A stretch of 64,000 nt of DNA, taken from contig NZ_FYEA01000002.1 in assembly GCF_900187605.1 (NCBI RefSeq), forward strand, positions 186,001 through 250,000. The letters run 5' to 3'. Position 1 is the first letter of the stretch. The number at the start of each line of letters is the position of its first letter. This document shows, in pieces, positions 34,927-44,655 of this stretch. The notes under the pieces were generated by a model. That model was not told the DNA's origin. It saw only the letters and a program-made list of their open reading frames with translations, and ran no database searches. The position numbers and the translations under genes are program-made. Source of the DNA: Pseudomonas sp. Irchel 3H7. Its GTDB lineage: Bacteria; Pseudomonadota; Gammaproteobacteria; Pseudomonadales; Pseudomonadaceae.

Positions 34927-35904
34927 TCAATCTCGCAGCGCGCCAGCCTCAACGCGCGCCGAAATCCACTTTCGACTGTACGCCAGCACGCCCTCGGCGA
35001 TGGCTGTGGGAAAGTGGATAAACCCGTGAGGCGAGGAGGGCAGCGTGTACATTTCGACCGGGGCCGCTTGCGCCCAGCGCTTGGCGATCTCGAGAGTGTC
35101 ATCGCGCAGCGGATCGAGTTCACCGGCAAACAGCAACGCGGGCGGGAAGCCGCTGAAATCGCCGTACAGCGGAGACAGTGGTGGCTGGCGGCGCTGCTCG
35201 TCAGTCAACTCGGGCGTGAGCAGACGTAGCGCCTCGACCATGCCCGGGCCGTCCAGCACCAGCGTGTCTGCGGGGGCGGTGCGTACGCTGGGCGTGCCGG
35301 TCAGGTCGTAGACGCCGTAATACAGCAGTGCGCCGCTGATTCTCTGCAGCAGATCGGGCCATTGTTTCAGCGCCAGCAAGGTTGCCGCCGCCAGATGACC
35401 ACCCGCCGATTCACCGACTACCACGACGGGCAGGCCGGCGAACTCAGCCTCTTGTAACAACCAACGAGTGGCGTTGAGGCAATCCTCCAGCAAGCCTTCG
35501 ATGGGCGTGGACACGGCCAGTCGATAATCCACCGAGACCACGGTTACTTGGCAGCTGTCGACGATGGCCGCGTTGAAGTTGTCGTCCATCTGCGCATTGC
35601 CGATCACCCAGCCGCCACCGTGAAAGTCCAGCACCACGCCTTTCGCCGGGCCTTTGGGGCGAATGATCCGCACCGGCACGTTATCAATCAGCTTGCGCTC
35701 AGCCGTCAGACCAAACTTGCGCAACACGCCGGAACCGCCGATCTGGCTGACGCGCAACAGCGCCTGAATCACACGCGGCGTCAGGCGATTGCGGATCTTG
35801 AAACGTGGCAGCCAGGCCAGCTTCCTGTTGAAGGCGCGCACCTCATCCAACTCGCGTTCGCCCTGCGGCCACGGTGTTGCAGTACCCCAATTGGCATTGC
35901 TCAT
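34927..35904 (-). CDS. Alpha/beta hydrolase, hormone-sensitive-lipase-type esterase
   Basis: A 325-residue esterase of family IV. The oxyanion motif LDFHGGGWVIG and the nucleophile elbow VVGESAGGHLAA are diagnostic; the acid and base lie in AGELDPLRDD and SSPHGFIHFP. It hydrolyses short acyl esters; the physiological substrate is unknown. Start ATG 35904 shares a TGATG-type junction with the tspO stop, so the two genes are translationally coupled. Confidence 0.9.
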   Translation of the reverse strand: MSNANWGTATPWPQGERELDEVRAFNRKLAWLPRFKIRNRLTPRVIQALLRVSQIGGSGVLRKFGLTAERKLIDNVPVRIIRPKGPAKGVVLDFHGGGWVIGNAQMDDNFNAAIVDSCQVTVVSVDYRLAVSTPIEGLLEDCLNATRWLLQEAEFAGLPVVVVGESAGGHLAAATLLALKQWPDLLQRISGALLYYGVYDLTGTPSVRTAPADTLVLDGPGMVEALRLLTPELTDEQRRQPPLSPLYGDFSGFPPALLFAGELDPLRDDTLEIAKRWAQAAPVEMYTLPSSPHGFIHFPTAIAEGVLAYSRKWISARVEAGALRD

Positions 35905-36344
35905 CAGCGGTTCTTGATCAGGATGGAAAAATTCAACGCCGCCGCCACACACAGCCACGCCAGATACGGAAACAGGATCAAGCCAGTGATCAGGTCCAGT
36001 TGTATCGCCAGCACCACCATCGCCGCGACCACCAGCCACAACACGGTGAGAATCACCATCGCCGCCAGCACCTGATGCGCACCGAAGAACACCGGTGTCC
36101 ACAGCGTGTTCAACGCAATCTGCGCCGCCCATAGCGCCAGCACGGTCTGGCTACCGGGAATAAGGCTCAAGCGGTAACCGGCCCAGGCCAACAGCAGATA
36201 GATAATCGTCCAGGCCACGGGGAACGCCCAGTTGGGCGGGGTGAAACCGGGTTTGTTCAGCCCTTCGTACCACGGCCCCGGTTTGAACATCACGCCGGTG
36301 GTTGCTGCGGCTGCGCAGGCCAAAAGAAAAATGAAGAAGGTCAT
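35904..36344 (-). CDS. tspO: TspO/MBR-family membrane protein
   Basis: A 146-residue protein with five transmembrane helices. Family marks include GLNKPGFTPPNWAFPVAWTIIYLLLAWAGYRL and the tryptophan/asparagine segment ALNTLWTPVFFGAHQ. TspO proteins bind porphyrins and related compounds and influence oxidative-stress responses. ATG 36344 gives the standard length; an earlier in-frame start does not. First gene of a two-gene unit with the esterase. Confidence 0.92.
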   Translation of the reverse strand: MTFFIFLLACAAAATTGVMFKPGPWYEGLNKPGFTPPNWAFPVAWTIIYLLLAWAGYRLSLIPGSQTVLALWAAQIALNTLWTPVFFGAHQVLAAMVILTVLWLVVAAMVVLAIQLDLITGLILFPYLAWLCVAAALNFSILIKNR

Positions 36345-36516
36345 CGCCAGTCCTTGGCTGAAATCAGCCGGTTGGGGGTTTAAGAAAGGGACGCCTCGGC
36401 AAGGAAAAAGTTTGCCATGAAATTCGGATTGGCCAGAGAGGCGATTCAATTTGAACTAAAAACTGACCACTGCGTCAGGATAATCAGTGCCTTTTCCAAC
36501 TGACGCGGATGACATC

Positions 36517-36753
36517 ATGTACACCTATCACATCGAATATCGATTCAACGGCGAGCCGCGGACTTTTCTGCTTGAACTCAAGGAACAGCAGTTGTCCGAG
36601 CACGAAGCCGCGATGCATCTGCTGGAACTGCACTTGGGCGACGCGGAAAACGGCCTGATGATGCCCACTGCAGACTCAACACCCGAGCAGATCCTCGAAC
36701 AGGCTGAGCGGGTAGGGATTACGGACATCAAGGTCGTCAGCCAGACCAACTGA
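36517..36753 (+). CDS. DUF6555-family small protein
   Basis: A 78-residue protein, MYTYHIEYRFNGEPRTFLLEL..., related at its N-terminus to the product of 17133-17381. Function unknown. It has an acidic, helical remainder (HEAAMHLLELHLGDAENG). The ATG at 36517 is preferred because the family N-terminus starts here. Confidence 0.72.
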   Translation: MYTYHIEYRFNGEPRTFLLELKEQQLSEHEAAMHLLELHLGDAENGLMMPTADSTPEQILEQAERVGITDIKVVSQTN

Positions 36754-36833
36754 AGGGTGAGGCAAACGTTGGCAACGGTGGGGATCCATTGCATGCTGCG
36801 CGCACACTTCACTGTACGCCCGGAGGACACGCC

Positions 36834-37232
36834 TTGCCGACCCTGAGCCGCGCTGATCTTGCTTACGTTCTACAAATCCTCGAGCAAGACACGATTCACG
36901 ACTTGAGCCTTATTTCTCAGGCCGTGCAGATGAATCCTCGCGACCTGTTGAATCAAGTCGCGATTGCCATGGCCGATCAGTTCCTTAGCGGTGCACGCGA
37001 CTTTCACGCATGCGACGAGGTGATGAATCTGTTGTTCGGCGATATCGTGAACCTCGGCATGGATGCCGAAATGCCCGAGCCGGCTTTTTCCATCTACCTC
37101 GCGTTTGATTCTGGAGAGCATTGGCACACCGGTGATAACAAGGAGGTCGTACCGTGGGAAAAATGGACGCGACCTGAGCTCGTGCAGATTCTTGGTCAGC
37201 TGACGGGTGGCTTGTCCGGAGGTCGTCGATAG
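36834..37232 (+). CDS. Hypothetical acidic protein
   Basis: A 132-residue soluble protein (LSRADLAYVLQILEQDTIHDLSLISQAVQMNPRDLLNQVA...). No family recognised; the helical N-terminal segment could be DNA- or protein-binding. A TTG start at 36834 is preferred over an upstream start because GGAGG lies 8 nt before it. Convergent with the EAL gene, with no spacer. Confidence 0.6.
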   Translation: MPTLSRADLAYVLQILEQDTIHDLSLISQAVQMNPRDLLNQVAIAMADQFLSGARDFHACDEVMNLLFGDIVNLGMDAEMPEPAFSIYLAFDSGEHWHTGDNKEVVPWEKWTRPELVQILGQLTGGLSGGRR

Positions 37233-38813
37233 TTACACGCTTTCTAGCGCTGGATGGTCGACAAGCACGTTTGCCCGGTCTTGATAGAACCGCAAAAACT
37301 CATCCGCCGGCATCGCTTTGCCAAACAGCCAGCCCTGACCAAAATGCACGCCGTGATCGCGCAGGTAATCGCGCTGGGCTTCGGTCTCGATGCCTTCGGC
37401 GACTATCTGCAGGCGCAGGCTCTTGGCCATTTCGATGATGTGGCCGGTCACGGTGCCGGTCGCGGCATCCTGATCGATATTATCGACAAACGATTTGTCG
37501 ATCTTCAGCACGTCCAGCGGCAGTTGCTGCAAATGCTGCAGGCTGGAAAACCCGGTGCCGAAATCATCGATAGCCGCCAGATAACCCAGCTCACGGGCAT
37601 GGTTGACCGTGGCCCGCGCGGCGTCGATCTCGACGAATCCGCGCTCGGTGGCCTCCAGCCAGATTTGATGCTGCTGCACGTTGGCCCGGTCCAGCGCGGC
37701 CTCCAGTTTCGCCAGAAAGCGCCCGCTGCTGACGTCCTTCGCCGCCAGATTGATCGCCACGTGCAAGCTGCGCTCCTTGACCAGCAACGGGCCGAGGTCA
37801 CGCATCACATTGTCGATGACTTGATCGGTGATCGGCAGAATCAAACCGCTGTGCTCGGCCAGCGGAATAAACGCATCGGGGCACACCCGCGAGCCATCCG
37901 GATGCTGCCAGCGCACCAGTGCCTCCGCACCGACGCAAGCACCGTCGCTAAGGCGGATGATCGGTTGATAGTGAACAACGAACTCACGATTGCGCACCGC
38001 CATTTGCAGTTCCGCCAGCGGCGACAGACGTTGCCGGGTGCGGCGCACGATCAGCAACACCAGCACCCCGGCGAGCAAACCACCGATGGGCAATAGCAGT
38101 AACTCCCGGCGGATCAAGCCTTGCATCAGGTCATGGCGCGACAGCGCGGCGATGACGACCCAGTCGCCGCTGTGCACGAGGGTGTAGAGATAGCCGTCGG
38201 CAAGGCCCGAGTGCGGGCCGGAATGCACGCGAGCAAGAAAGTGTTCTGCGCCCGGTCGCGAGGTACTGATCAATTGTCCGGCAGCAGTGCCGACCGTCAG
38301 GTGCAGATCCTCGTCAAGCATCACCTGCAAAAACTGCTCGGGATCGACCAGCACGTTGAACGCCGCATACTGCAGCGCCATCATCGGCTTGGCCGCAACG
38401 ATGCGCGACTGCACACCGAGCGACACACGCACGCCATCCGCGGTGGTGAAGTCTTCACGCCACGGCGCCGCATGCTGCCTGACCAGGCCCCATGACCCGC
38501 AGGCGTAAATCTCTTCTTCGACATAGCCGATAGACTTCACCGAGAGGGTGTTGATGGTCAGCAGACGCATCTCGTCGATGCTTTCCGGCGTGCACGGAGC
38601 GAGCCGGGAACCGGCGATGGATTTCAGCGCGCCGGCCGCTTCACTGAAGGTGCCATGGGCACGACTGGAGGCGACGGAAGCGAGGGCTTCCAGACGTTGT
38701 TGAGCCGCTGCCAGATTCAACATCCAGGCGACGTAACCCATCAAAATGACCGGAAGCAAGACACACGGAAGGCCCAGGAGAATGCTCCCCCAGACAATGC
38801 GTTTTTTGTTCAT
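37233..38813 (-). CDS. CSS-motif EAL phosphodiesterase (membrane)
   Basis: A 526-residue c-di-GMP phosphodiesterase. Two membrane helices (about 10-32 and 238-258) flank a periplasmic CSS domain whose Cys are visible (LAPCTPESID and YACGSWG). The EAL domain follows: GAEALVRWQHPDG, AINLAAKDV (metal-binding Asn), ATERGF, IDDFGTGFSSLQHL, LKIDKSFV and VAEGIETEAQ. All catalytic residues appear intact, so c-di-GMP hydrolysis is expected, probably controlled by periplasmic disulfide state as in the related E. coli PdeC. No GGDEF domain is present. Confidence 0.92.
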   Translation of the reverse strand: MNKKRIVWGSILLGLPCVLLPVILMGYVAWMLNLAAAQQRLEALASVASSRAHGTFSEAAGALKSIAGSRLAPCTPESIDEMRLLTINTLSVKSIGYVEEEIYACGSWGLVRQHAAPWREDFTTADGVRVSLGVQSRIVAAKPMMALQYAAFNVLVDPEQFLQVMLDEDLHLTVGTAAGQLISTSRPGAEHFLARVHSGPHSGLADGYLYTLVHSGDWVVIAALSRHDLMQGLIRRELLLLPIGGLLAGVLVLLIVRRTRQRLSPLAELQMAVRNREFVVHYQPIIRLSDGACVGAEALVRWQHPDGSRVCPDAFIPLAEHSGLILPITDQVIDNVMRDLGPLLVKERSLHVAINLAAKDVSSGRFLAKLEAALDRANVQQHQIWLEATERGFVEIDAARATVNHARELGYLAAIDDFGTGFSSLQHLQQLPLDVLKIDKSFVDNIDQDAATGTVTGHIIEMAKSLRLQIVAEGIETEAQRDYLRDHGVHFGQGWLFGKAMPADEFLRFYQDRANVLVDHPALESV

Positions 38814-38962
38814 GGCGCCACCTTGGCCTCAAGGCCTGTGACGTGCGCACAGCACGGCTGTTTCCCAGCCCATTCAGAATACCGCCGGTGTGTGGGGCAA
38901 ATATTGCTGTAGATCAACCGCCGGCCCGCCTTGCGCGAGCATTCCATACACCGCAAAACTTT

Positions 38963-39054
38963 GTGGGAGCTGGCTTGCCAGCGATGGCGTCGGCACGTCC
39001 AACATCCTCATAGCCAGACCTACCGCTTTCGCGGGCAAGCCATGCTCCCACAGG
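38963..39054. repeat. Inverted pair of REP elements
   Basis: GTGGGAGCTGGCTTGCCAGC at 38963 and its imperfect reverse form (GGGCAAGCCATGCTCCCAC, 39034-39052) form a Pseudomonas-type REP pair (BIME-like) in the 440-nt gap between the EAL gene and the phosphatase-autotransporter. The rest of the gap shows only probable promoter sequence. Confidence 0.85.
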
Positions 39055-39253
39055 TATTGTGTGACGCCCGAAATCTTCAATCATCCAAGCAGACAGGTCT
39101 AAATTGCTCCCTGGATTAGCGCCTGGTACGGACCAATCGCGCACCCCACGGCCCGATCACGCAGCCATTTCCATTCAAAGCAAAACTGTCATATTCAGTA
39201 TCACTTGCCTACCCATAGTGACCAGCCCAACGCTTAAACAATGAGGCTGCACT

Positions 39254-41173
39254 GTGTTTCAACGTCTTCTGTGTTCGCTGTCCGTACTGAGCCTGTCCAT
39301 CGCCGCCGCCCATGCTGCCGAGTCCGTGCCGCTGGACACGCCGCGCCTGCAAGGTATCGACAACTTCCGTGATATCGCCGGCATCACCACCGCGTACACC
39401 ACGGCCCACGACGGCACGATGCGCAGCGGCGTGTTCTACCGCTCCAACGCGCTGACGCCGACGACCAGCGATCTGGCGACCCTCAACAGTCTCGGCATCA
39501 AAGCCATCTACGACCTGCGCACCCCCAGCGAAATCGCCGCCACCCCGGACACAATGATCAGTGGCGCGACCTACCAGAACATCGACATCATCGGCAGCAC
39601 CACCTCCGGCTCGAATATCACCAACATTTCCTTCAACAGCGCCGCCGACGCGATCGCCATGATGGAACAGACCAACCGCGCCTTTGTCAGCGATGCCGGC
39701 ATGCGCGGTCAGTTCGGCGTGCTGTTCAATGAACTGGCCAGTGTCGATGCCGCGCAACTGTTTCACTGCACCGCCGGCAAGGATCGGACCGGCTGGACCG
39801 CTGCCGTGTTGCAGAGCATTGCCGGCGTCGACAACGCCACCATCATGGCCAACTACCTGGCGACCAACGACTACACCGCCGCCCGCGTCGCCGCCACGCT
39901 CAAAGCGCTGCCGCCGAGCATGGCCGCCATTTACGAGCCGTTGCTCGGCGTCCAGGCCAGCTACTTGCAGGCAGGTCTGGACGAAGTCACCGCGCAATAC
40001 GGCAGCATGGACAACTACCTCAAACAAGGCCTCGGCCTGTCGCAAGAAACCATTTACGTCCTGCGCGGCAAACTGGTCGAATACAACAGCCTGCCGGGTC
40101 AGGCCGGGCTGATCGGCAACGCCGCTGCCGGCGCCGAATTGCTCCGCGAGTTGCAAAACACCAGCCTGTCCGGCACCTACAGCGCCTACAACTACTATCT
40201 GCAATCGGCGATCGATGCCGGCACCCTCGGCGGTGTTGAATCCCAGGTCGGCGGCCAGGTGCACGCCGACGCCGCCAGCTACCTGCTGCGCCAAAACGCG
40301 ATGATCGAACAAGCCGCCGCACCGTTCGCCAGCGGCACTGATCTCAAGGTCGGCCAATACCGCCTCTGGACCACCGCGCTCGCCGGCTACCTCGGCACCG
40401 ACGGCTCGGCTCACGCCGAAAGCAGCAACGAACACAGCCAAGGCCTGATGGTCGGCATCACCCAGCGCTTCAGCGAACAACTCAGCGCACGCGGCGGTTT
40501 TGGCTACAGCAAAGGCAGCGTCGGCGGCGCGGGTGGCGAAGCCGACACTGACTTCACCTTCCTCAACGTCGGCGCCCGCTACGGCTTCACCAGCCTTGAA
40601 CAAGGCTTGTTCCTAGACGCCAACGCCAGCGCCGGCTACATCGACTACGACAGTAAACGCGACCTCGGCGGCGGCCTCGGCACCGCCAAGGGCGACACCC
40701 ACGGCAACCTCACCGGCGCCACCGTTGCCCTCGGTTATCGCGCCCCGGTCAACGGCATGACCTTCGAACCAAGCCTCGGTTTCCGAGTCAGCCACCTCGA
40801 CCTCAACGGCTTCCAAGAGAAGGGCAGCGAACTCTCACTCGACGTCGACGACAACACCGCCACCCGCCGCAGCGCCGTTGCCAATCTCAACGTCGCCTTT
40901 GCGCCGGTGGCGATGGGCGCATGGCAACTGGTGCCGGGCGTACAAGTGGGTTACGAACGCACACTGGGCGATAACCAGGTCGAGAGCCAAAGCCACTTGC
41001 TCGGCCTCGACATCGAACAACGCGCCGCCTTCGACAACCGCGACCAATTCAGCGGCGGCGTAAACGTCATGGCCAGCCTCGGCGCCCTCAGCCTGGGCGC
41101 AGAAGTCGGCGCCAACGGCGGCGGCGACAGCCACGGCTTCAACGGCGGCCTCAAAGCCAGCTACGCCTTCTAA
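39254..41173 (+). CDS. Secreted tyrosine phosphatase fused to an autotransporter beta-barrel
   Basis: A 639-residue protein. After a signal peptide (LSVLSLSIAAAHAA), residues ~30-285 form a PTP-superfamily domain: RLQGIDNFRDIAGI, FYRSNALTP, AIYDLRTPSEI, and the P-loop HCTAGKDRTG (Cys nucleophile and Arg both present). Residues ~370-639 form an autotransporter barrel (LMVGITQRFSEQLSARGGFGYSKG ... LKASYAF, terminal Phe). The enzyme should therefore be exposed at, or released from, the cell surface. The phosphatase family matches Tyr/Ser-type (Tyr_phosphatase3-like) enzymes. It stands alone and is followed by the REP array. Confidence 0.9.
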   Translation: MFQRLLCSLSVLSLSIAAAHAAESVPLDTPRLQGIDNFRDIAGITTAYTTAHDGTMRSGVFYRSNALTPTTSDLATLNSLGIKAIYDLRTPSEIAATPDTMISGATYQNIDIIGSTTSGSNITNISFNSAADAIAMMEQTNRAFVSDAGMRGQFGVLFNELASVDAAQLFHCTAGKDRTGWTAAVLQSIAGVDNATIMANYLATNDYTAARVAATLKALPPSMAAIYEPLLGVQASYLQAGLDEVTAQYGSMDNYLKQGLGLSQETIYVLRGKLVEYNSLPGQAGLIGNAAAGAELLRELQNTSLSGTYSAYNYYLQSAIDAGTLGGVESQVGGQVHADAASYLLRQNAMIEQAAAPFASGTDLKVGQYRLWTTALAGYLGTDGSAHAESSNEHSQGLMVGITQRFSEQLSARGGFGYSKGSVGGAGGEADTDFTFLNVGARYGFTSLEQGLFLDANASAGYIDYDSKRDLGGGLGTAKGDTHGNLTGATVALGYRAPVNGMTFEPSLGFRVSHLDLNGFQEKGSELSLDVDDNTATRRSAVANLNVAFAPVAMGAWQLVPGVQVGYERTLGDNQVESQSHLLGLDIEQRAAFDNRDQFSGGVNVMASLGALSLGAEVGANGGGDSHGFNGGLKASYAF

Positions 41174-41260
41174 ACAGAAGCGGGGTCAAGGAAGACCCCA
41201 CTCCAACCAACACCACAGGTTCTATGGGTTGCTATCAATCTAAATCACACCACAAACCCC

Positions 41261-42330
41261 TGTGGGAGCTGGCTTGCCAGCGATAGGGCCAGCCCAGCCA
41301 ACATCTCCATCGACTGACCCACCGCCATCGCTGGCAAGCCAGCTCCCACAGGTTTTGTGGATTGCCAACAATCTCAGGCACACCAAAAATCCTTGTGAGA
41401 GCTGGCTTGCCAGCGATTGGGCCAACACAGCCAACCTCTTCATTGCCTGACCCACCGCCATCGCTGGCAAGCAGCTCCCAAAGATTGTGGAATGCCAACA
41501 ATCTCAATCACACCGCTGACCCCTGTGGGAGCTGGCTTGCCAGCGATTTGGCCAGCCCAGCCAACCTCTCCATTGCCTGACCCACCGCCATCGCTGGCAA
41601 GCCAGCACCCACAGGTTTTGTGGAGTGCCAACAATCTCAGGCACACCAAAAATCCTTGTGAGAACTGGCTTGCCAGCGATTTGGCCAGCACAGCCAACCT
41701 CTTCATTGCCTGACCCACCGCCATCGCTGGCAAGCAGCTCCCAAAGATTGTGGAATGCCAACAATCTCAATCACAACACAGACCCCTGTGGGAGCTGGCT
41801 TGCCAGCGATTTGGCCAGCCCAGCCAACATCTCCATTGCCTGACCCACTGCAATCGCTGGCAAGCCAGCCACAGGTTTTGTGGATTGCCAACAATCTCAA
41901 TCACACCGCTGACCCCTGTGGGAGCTGGCTTGCCAGCGATTTGGCCAGCCCAGCCAACCTCTCCATTGCCTGACCCACTGCAATCGCTGGCAAGCCAGCC
42001 ACAGGTTTTGTGGATTGCCAACAATCTCAGGCACACCAAAAATCCTTGTGAGAGCTGGCTTGCCAGCGATTGGGCCAACACAGCCAACCTCTTCATTGCC
42101 TGACCCACCGCCATCGCTGGCAAGCAGCTCCCAAAGATTGTGGAATGCCAACAATCTCAATCACACCGCTGACCCCTGTGGGAGCTGGCTTGCCAGCGAT
42201 TTGGCCAGCCCAGCCAACCTCTTCATTGCCTGACCCACTGCAATCGCTGGCAAGCCAGCCACAGGTTTTGTGGATTGCCAACAATCTCAATCACAACACA
42301 GACCCCTGTGGGAGCTAGCCTGCTAGCGAT
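41261..42330. repeat. Tandem array of REP-pair units, ~130-bp period, 8 full copies plus a partial
   Basis: Units begin (at TGTGGGAG or TGTGAGAG) at 41261, 41394, 41524, 41657, 41787, 41917, 42047, 42177 and 42307, giving spacings of 130-133 bp. Each unit carries GAGCTGGCTTGCCAGCGA and, about 60 bp later, its inverse TCGCTGGCAAGC(C)AGC, plus a shared tail (TGCCAACAATCTCA). Two unit types are mixed: A (CCCTGTGGGAG, ...CCACAGGTTTTGTGG) and B (CCTTGTGAGAG, ...CCCAAAGATTGTGG), in the order A B A B A A B A. Apparent reading frames inside repeat the same peptide in several frames and are not genes. Confidence 0.93.
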
Positions 42331-42371
42331 AGCGCCTTCCCAGCCACCATCACCACAACAGACTCACACCC

Positions 42372-43343
42372 TCAATCCCGCCCGCGCAAATCCGCCGGAC
42401 TCACCCCATAAGCCCCCTGAAAATACCGACAAAACCGCCCCACATTGCTAAACCCGAACCGCAACGCCACCTCCGTCACCGACCCCGAACCCCGCCGTTT
42501 CAAAACCTCATAAGCCCGCTCCAGCCGAACCTGCCGCTGATACGCCACAATCGACATCCCGACAAACCGCCGAAACCCCTCCTGCAACGCCCGCTGACTC
42601 ACATGACTCAACCGCGCCAGATCCACACCACTGACCAACTGCTCCGGATGTGCCTGAATAAACTCCACCGCCAACTTCACATGCCGTGGCGCAACCATCG
42701 CCGTCGGCCGCCGCAACGCCTCGGAAAAGTTATGCGGCCACGCCTCCAACACCGCATCAACCAACATCTCGCGCAACCGCGACGGCATCAACGTCCCGCT
42801 GTTGAGCAACAGATCAAACTCCGTCCCCGTGGCCAGATCAATCAACGCCTTGATCCCCTGAAACGCTGCCGTCTCCAGATCCACACTCGGCTCAAAAACG
42901 ATCTTCTGCAGAATCGGTTTATCCAACAGCGTCGACAACCGCTCAGTGAGCTGATGCCGATTGATCGACATCCCGTGATGCGCGTGATCATCAAAGAAAC
43001 GCATCGAACGGATATCCGCCTTATCAATCGCCAGCCCAACGTGCGACACCCCGATAGACTCGGTGGCATGGTTGAAAACGATCTTGCCGGCAGTGGGAAT
43101 GACGAAGGTGATCTCGTCCTGTGGATCGGGGAAAGCGACGGTGAAATCACCGTGATAATGCATCCGCCGAAAACTCACGCCATCGTGCCGCCCGTAGACC
43201 CCGCCGATAATGATGTTCGACGGCAGCGGTGGATTGTCGGCATAACGATTGCCAAACAATCTGGAAAACAGTGCACCGAAGTCGTCCGAACGGAGGTTGT
43301 CGGAACGCAGGATAATTTGCTGGCGAACAGGAGACGGAAACAC
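42372..43343 (-). CDS. AraC-family transcriptional regulator
   Basis: A 323-residue regulator. The N-terminal ~200 residues resemble AraC-binding-like sensors. The C-terminal double HTH includes VSGVDLARLSHVSQRALQEGFRRFVG and SVTEVALRFGFSNVGRFCRYFQGAYG. The effector and targets are unknown. It ends directly beside the REP array and is divergent from the 2OG-Fe(II) oxygenase gene with about 265 nt between start codons, so it may regulate that gene. Confidence 0.88.
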   Translation of the reverse strand: MFPSPVRQQIILRSDNLRSDDFGALFSRLFGNRYADNPPLPSNIIIGGVYGRHDGVSFRRMHYHGDFTVAFPDPQDEITFVIPTAGKIVFNHATESIGVSHVGLAIDKADIRSMRFFDDHAHHGMSINRHQLTERLSTLLDKPILQKIVFEPSVDLETAAFQGIKALIDLATGTEFDLLLNSGTLMPSRLREMLVDAVLEAWPHNFSEALRRPTAMVAPRHVKLAVEFIQAHPEQLVSGVDLARLSHVSQRALQEGFRRFVGMSIVAYQRQVRLERAYEVLKRRGSGSVTEVALRFGFSNVGRFCRYFQGAYGVSPADLRGRD

Positions 43344-43608
43344 CTTGGCGGCACCTTCGGTTGGGGGCTCTAGGACAGGGGTGAAGGGTAGGGCGCCGAG
43401 GAGGTTAGCAGAGGAAATATGACCGGTTTGTGACAGCCGGAAACATGCCGTAACACCGCCGCGCCACGTTTAAGCAAAGGACACTCGGCAGCCAATCGCC
43501 GACATGGCAACCTGCTCGCCACTGTACTCAGCAAGCAAACACAGGCACCGCGCCAAGCCCCAGCCCCTGTTTGTCCAGCCCTGGAAGCCAAAAATCATCG
43601 GAGCGGCA

Positions 43609-44412
43609 ATGCAAGCCAACACGCAAACACTCCCCATCACCCTGACCCCAGAACTCGACTTCGACCAAAACGCCGCCAGCGCCTTCGGCGAATCACTGAC
43701 CCACGAATACACCCAAGCCACGCCATTCCCGCACATCGTCATCGACAACTTCCTGCACGCTGACGTCATCGCCAGCATCCGCGAACACTTCCCGGTCGAA
43801 CCGACCAACAACGAACAAATCTACGAGCGCGGCTACAAAGGCCAACTCAAACGCCAGATCAGCCCCAACGCCTGCAGCCCTTACCTGAAGAACGTCTTCA
43901 ATACCCTCAACTCCGCCCCCATGCTGGAATTCCTCGAAAAACTCACCGGCATACAAGGGCTGATCCCCGATCCTTACTTCACCGGCGGCGGCCTGCACGA
44001 AACCAAAACCGGCGGCTTCCTCGGCGTGCACTCGGATTTTCGGCTGAATAAAAAGCTCAATGTTGAGCGGCGACTGAACGTGATCATTTACCTGACCGAG
44101 GACTGGCAGGAGGCGTACGGCGGCAACCTGGAGCTTTGGGATGTGGGGATGAAGAAATGTCTGAAGAAAGTGCTACCGGTTTATAACCGGTGTGTGATTT
44201 TTAATACGGACAAGGATAGTAACCATGGGCATCCGGAGCCGTTGACTACGCCGGAACACATCACTCGGCGGTCGATTGCGCTTTATTACTACACGGCGAG
44301 TGGGGTGGGCGGGGAGCCGGGGCAGAGGAATAAAACGCACTATAAGCCGCGGCCGAAGGATCGGTGGAGTTTGAGGTACTACATGAATAAGTTGTTTAGA
44401 ACGAAAGCGTGA
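43609..44412 (+). CDS. 2OG-Fe(II) oxygenase-family protein
   Basis: A 267-residue prolyl-hydroxylase-type dioxygenase. Iron ligands are visible as HSDFRLN (H-x-D) and the distal His in DSNHGHPEPL; the 2-oxoglutarate Arg lies in ITRRSIALYYYT. FPHIVIDNFLHADVIASI near the N-terminus is typical of the family. The substrate is unknown; related proteins hydroxylate protein or glycan-linked substrates. An upstream in-frame start lacks family character, so ATG 43609 is used. Divergent from an AraC regulator. Confidence 0.85.
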   Translation: MQANTQTLPITLTPELDFDQNAASAFGESLTHEYTQATPFPHIVIDNFLHADVIASIREHFPVEPTNNEQIYERGYKGQLKRQISPNACSPYLKNVFNTLNSAPMLEFLEKLTGIQGLIPDPYFTGGGLHETKTGGFLGVHSDFRLNKKLNVERRLNVIIYLTEDWQEAYGGNLELWDVGMKKCLKKVLPVYNRCVIFNTDKDSNHGHPEPLTTPEHITRRSIALYYYTASGVGGEPGQRNKTHYKPRPKDRWSLRYYMNKLFRTKA

Positions 44413-44655
44413 GGAGGCTGCGTAATCAGGGAAGCAGCCGTTTTTTGGACTGGGTGGTAGCAGCTGGTGGTGGTTCAGCTTTCGGCCAATTGCTGCCATT
44501 CACGAAAGGCTGCTCTCGGCCAATAGCTGCCATTCATAATGAGCAGTAAACCTCCCATTGCAGCCGGTCGCGCCCGACGCAGTCGATCAAAATCATCTGC
44601 TCATTCACGGTTGTGAGGGGGCGGAAAAAATCCAGACGCCTTGAAGGTCGATGTC
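44413..44655. other. Intergenic region with short direct repeats
   Basis: Two near-copies of TCGGCCAATTGCTGCCATTCA (at about 44481 and 44517) lie 36 bp apart. A similar GGCCGATTGCTGCC occurs at about 52128. They look like a short dispersed intergenic repeat; no gene is visible. Confidence 0.5.

Noticed and set aside
39209..40603. 464-codon minus-strand frame
   Set aside because: Antisense to the phosphatase-autotransporter; Gly/Val/Ala-rich shadow.
41235..42318. Many short frames with repeated peptides such as GAGLPAI and SLASQ
   Set aside because: They arise from the REP array and occur in several frames on both strands.
41261..42330. Possible CRISPR array
   Set aside because: Period is ~130 bp, units are themselves inverted repeats and the between-repeat sequence is also repeated, not unique spacers.
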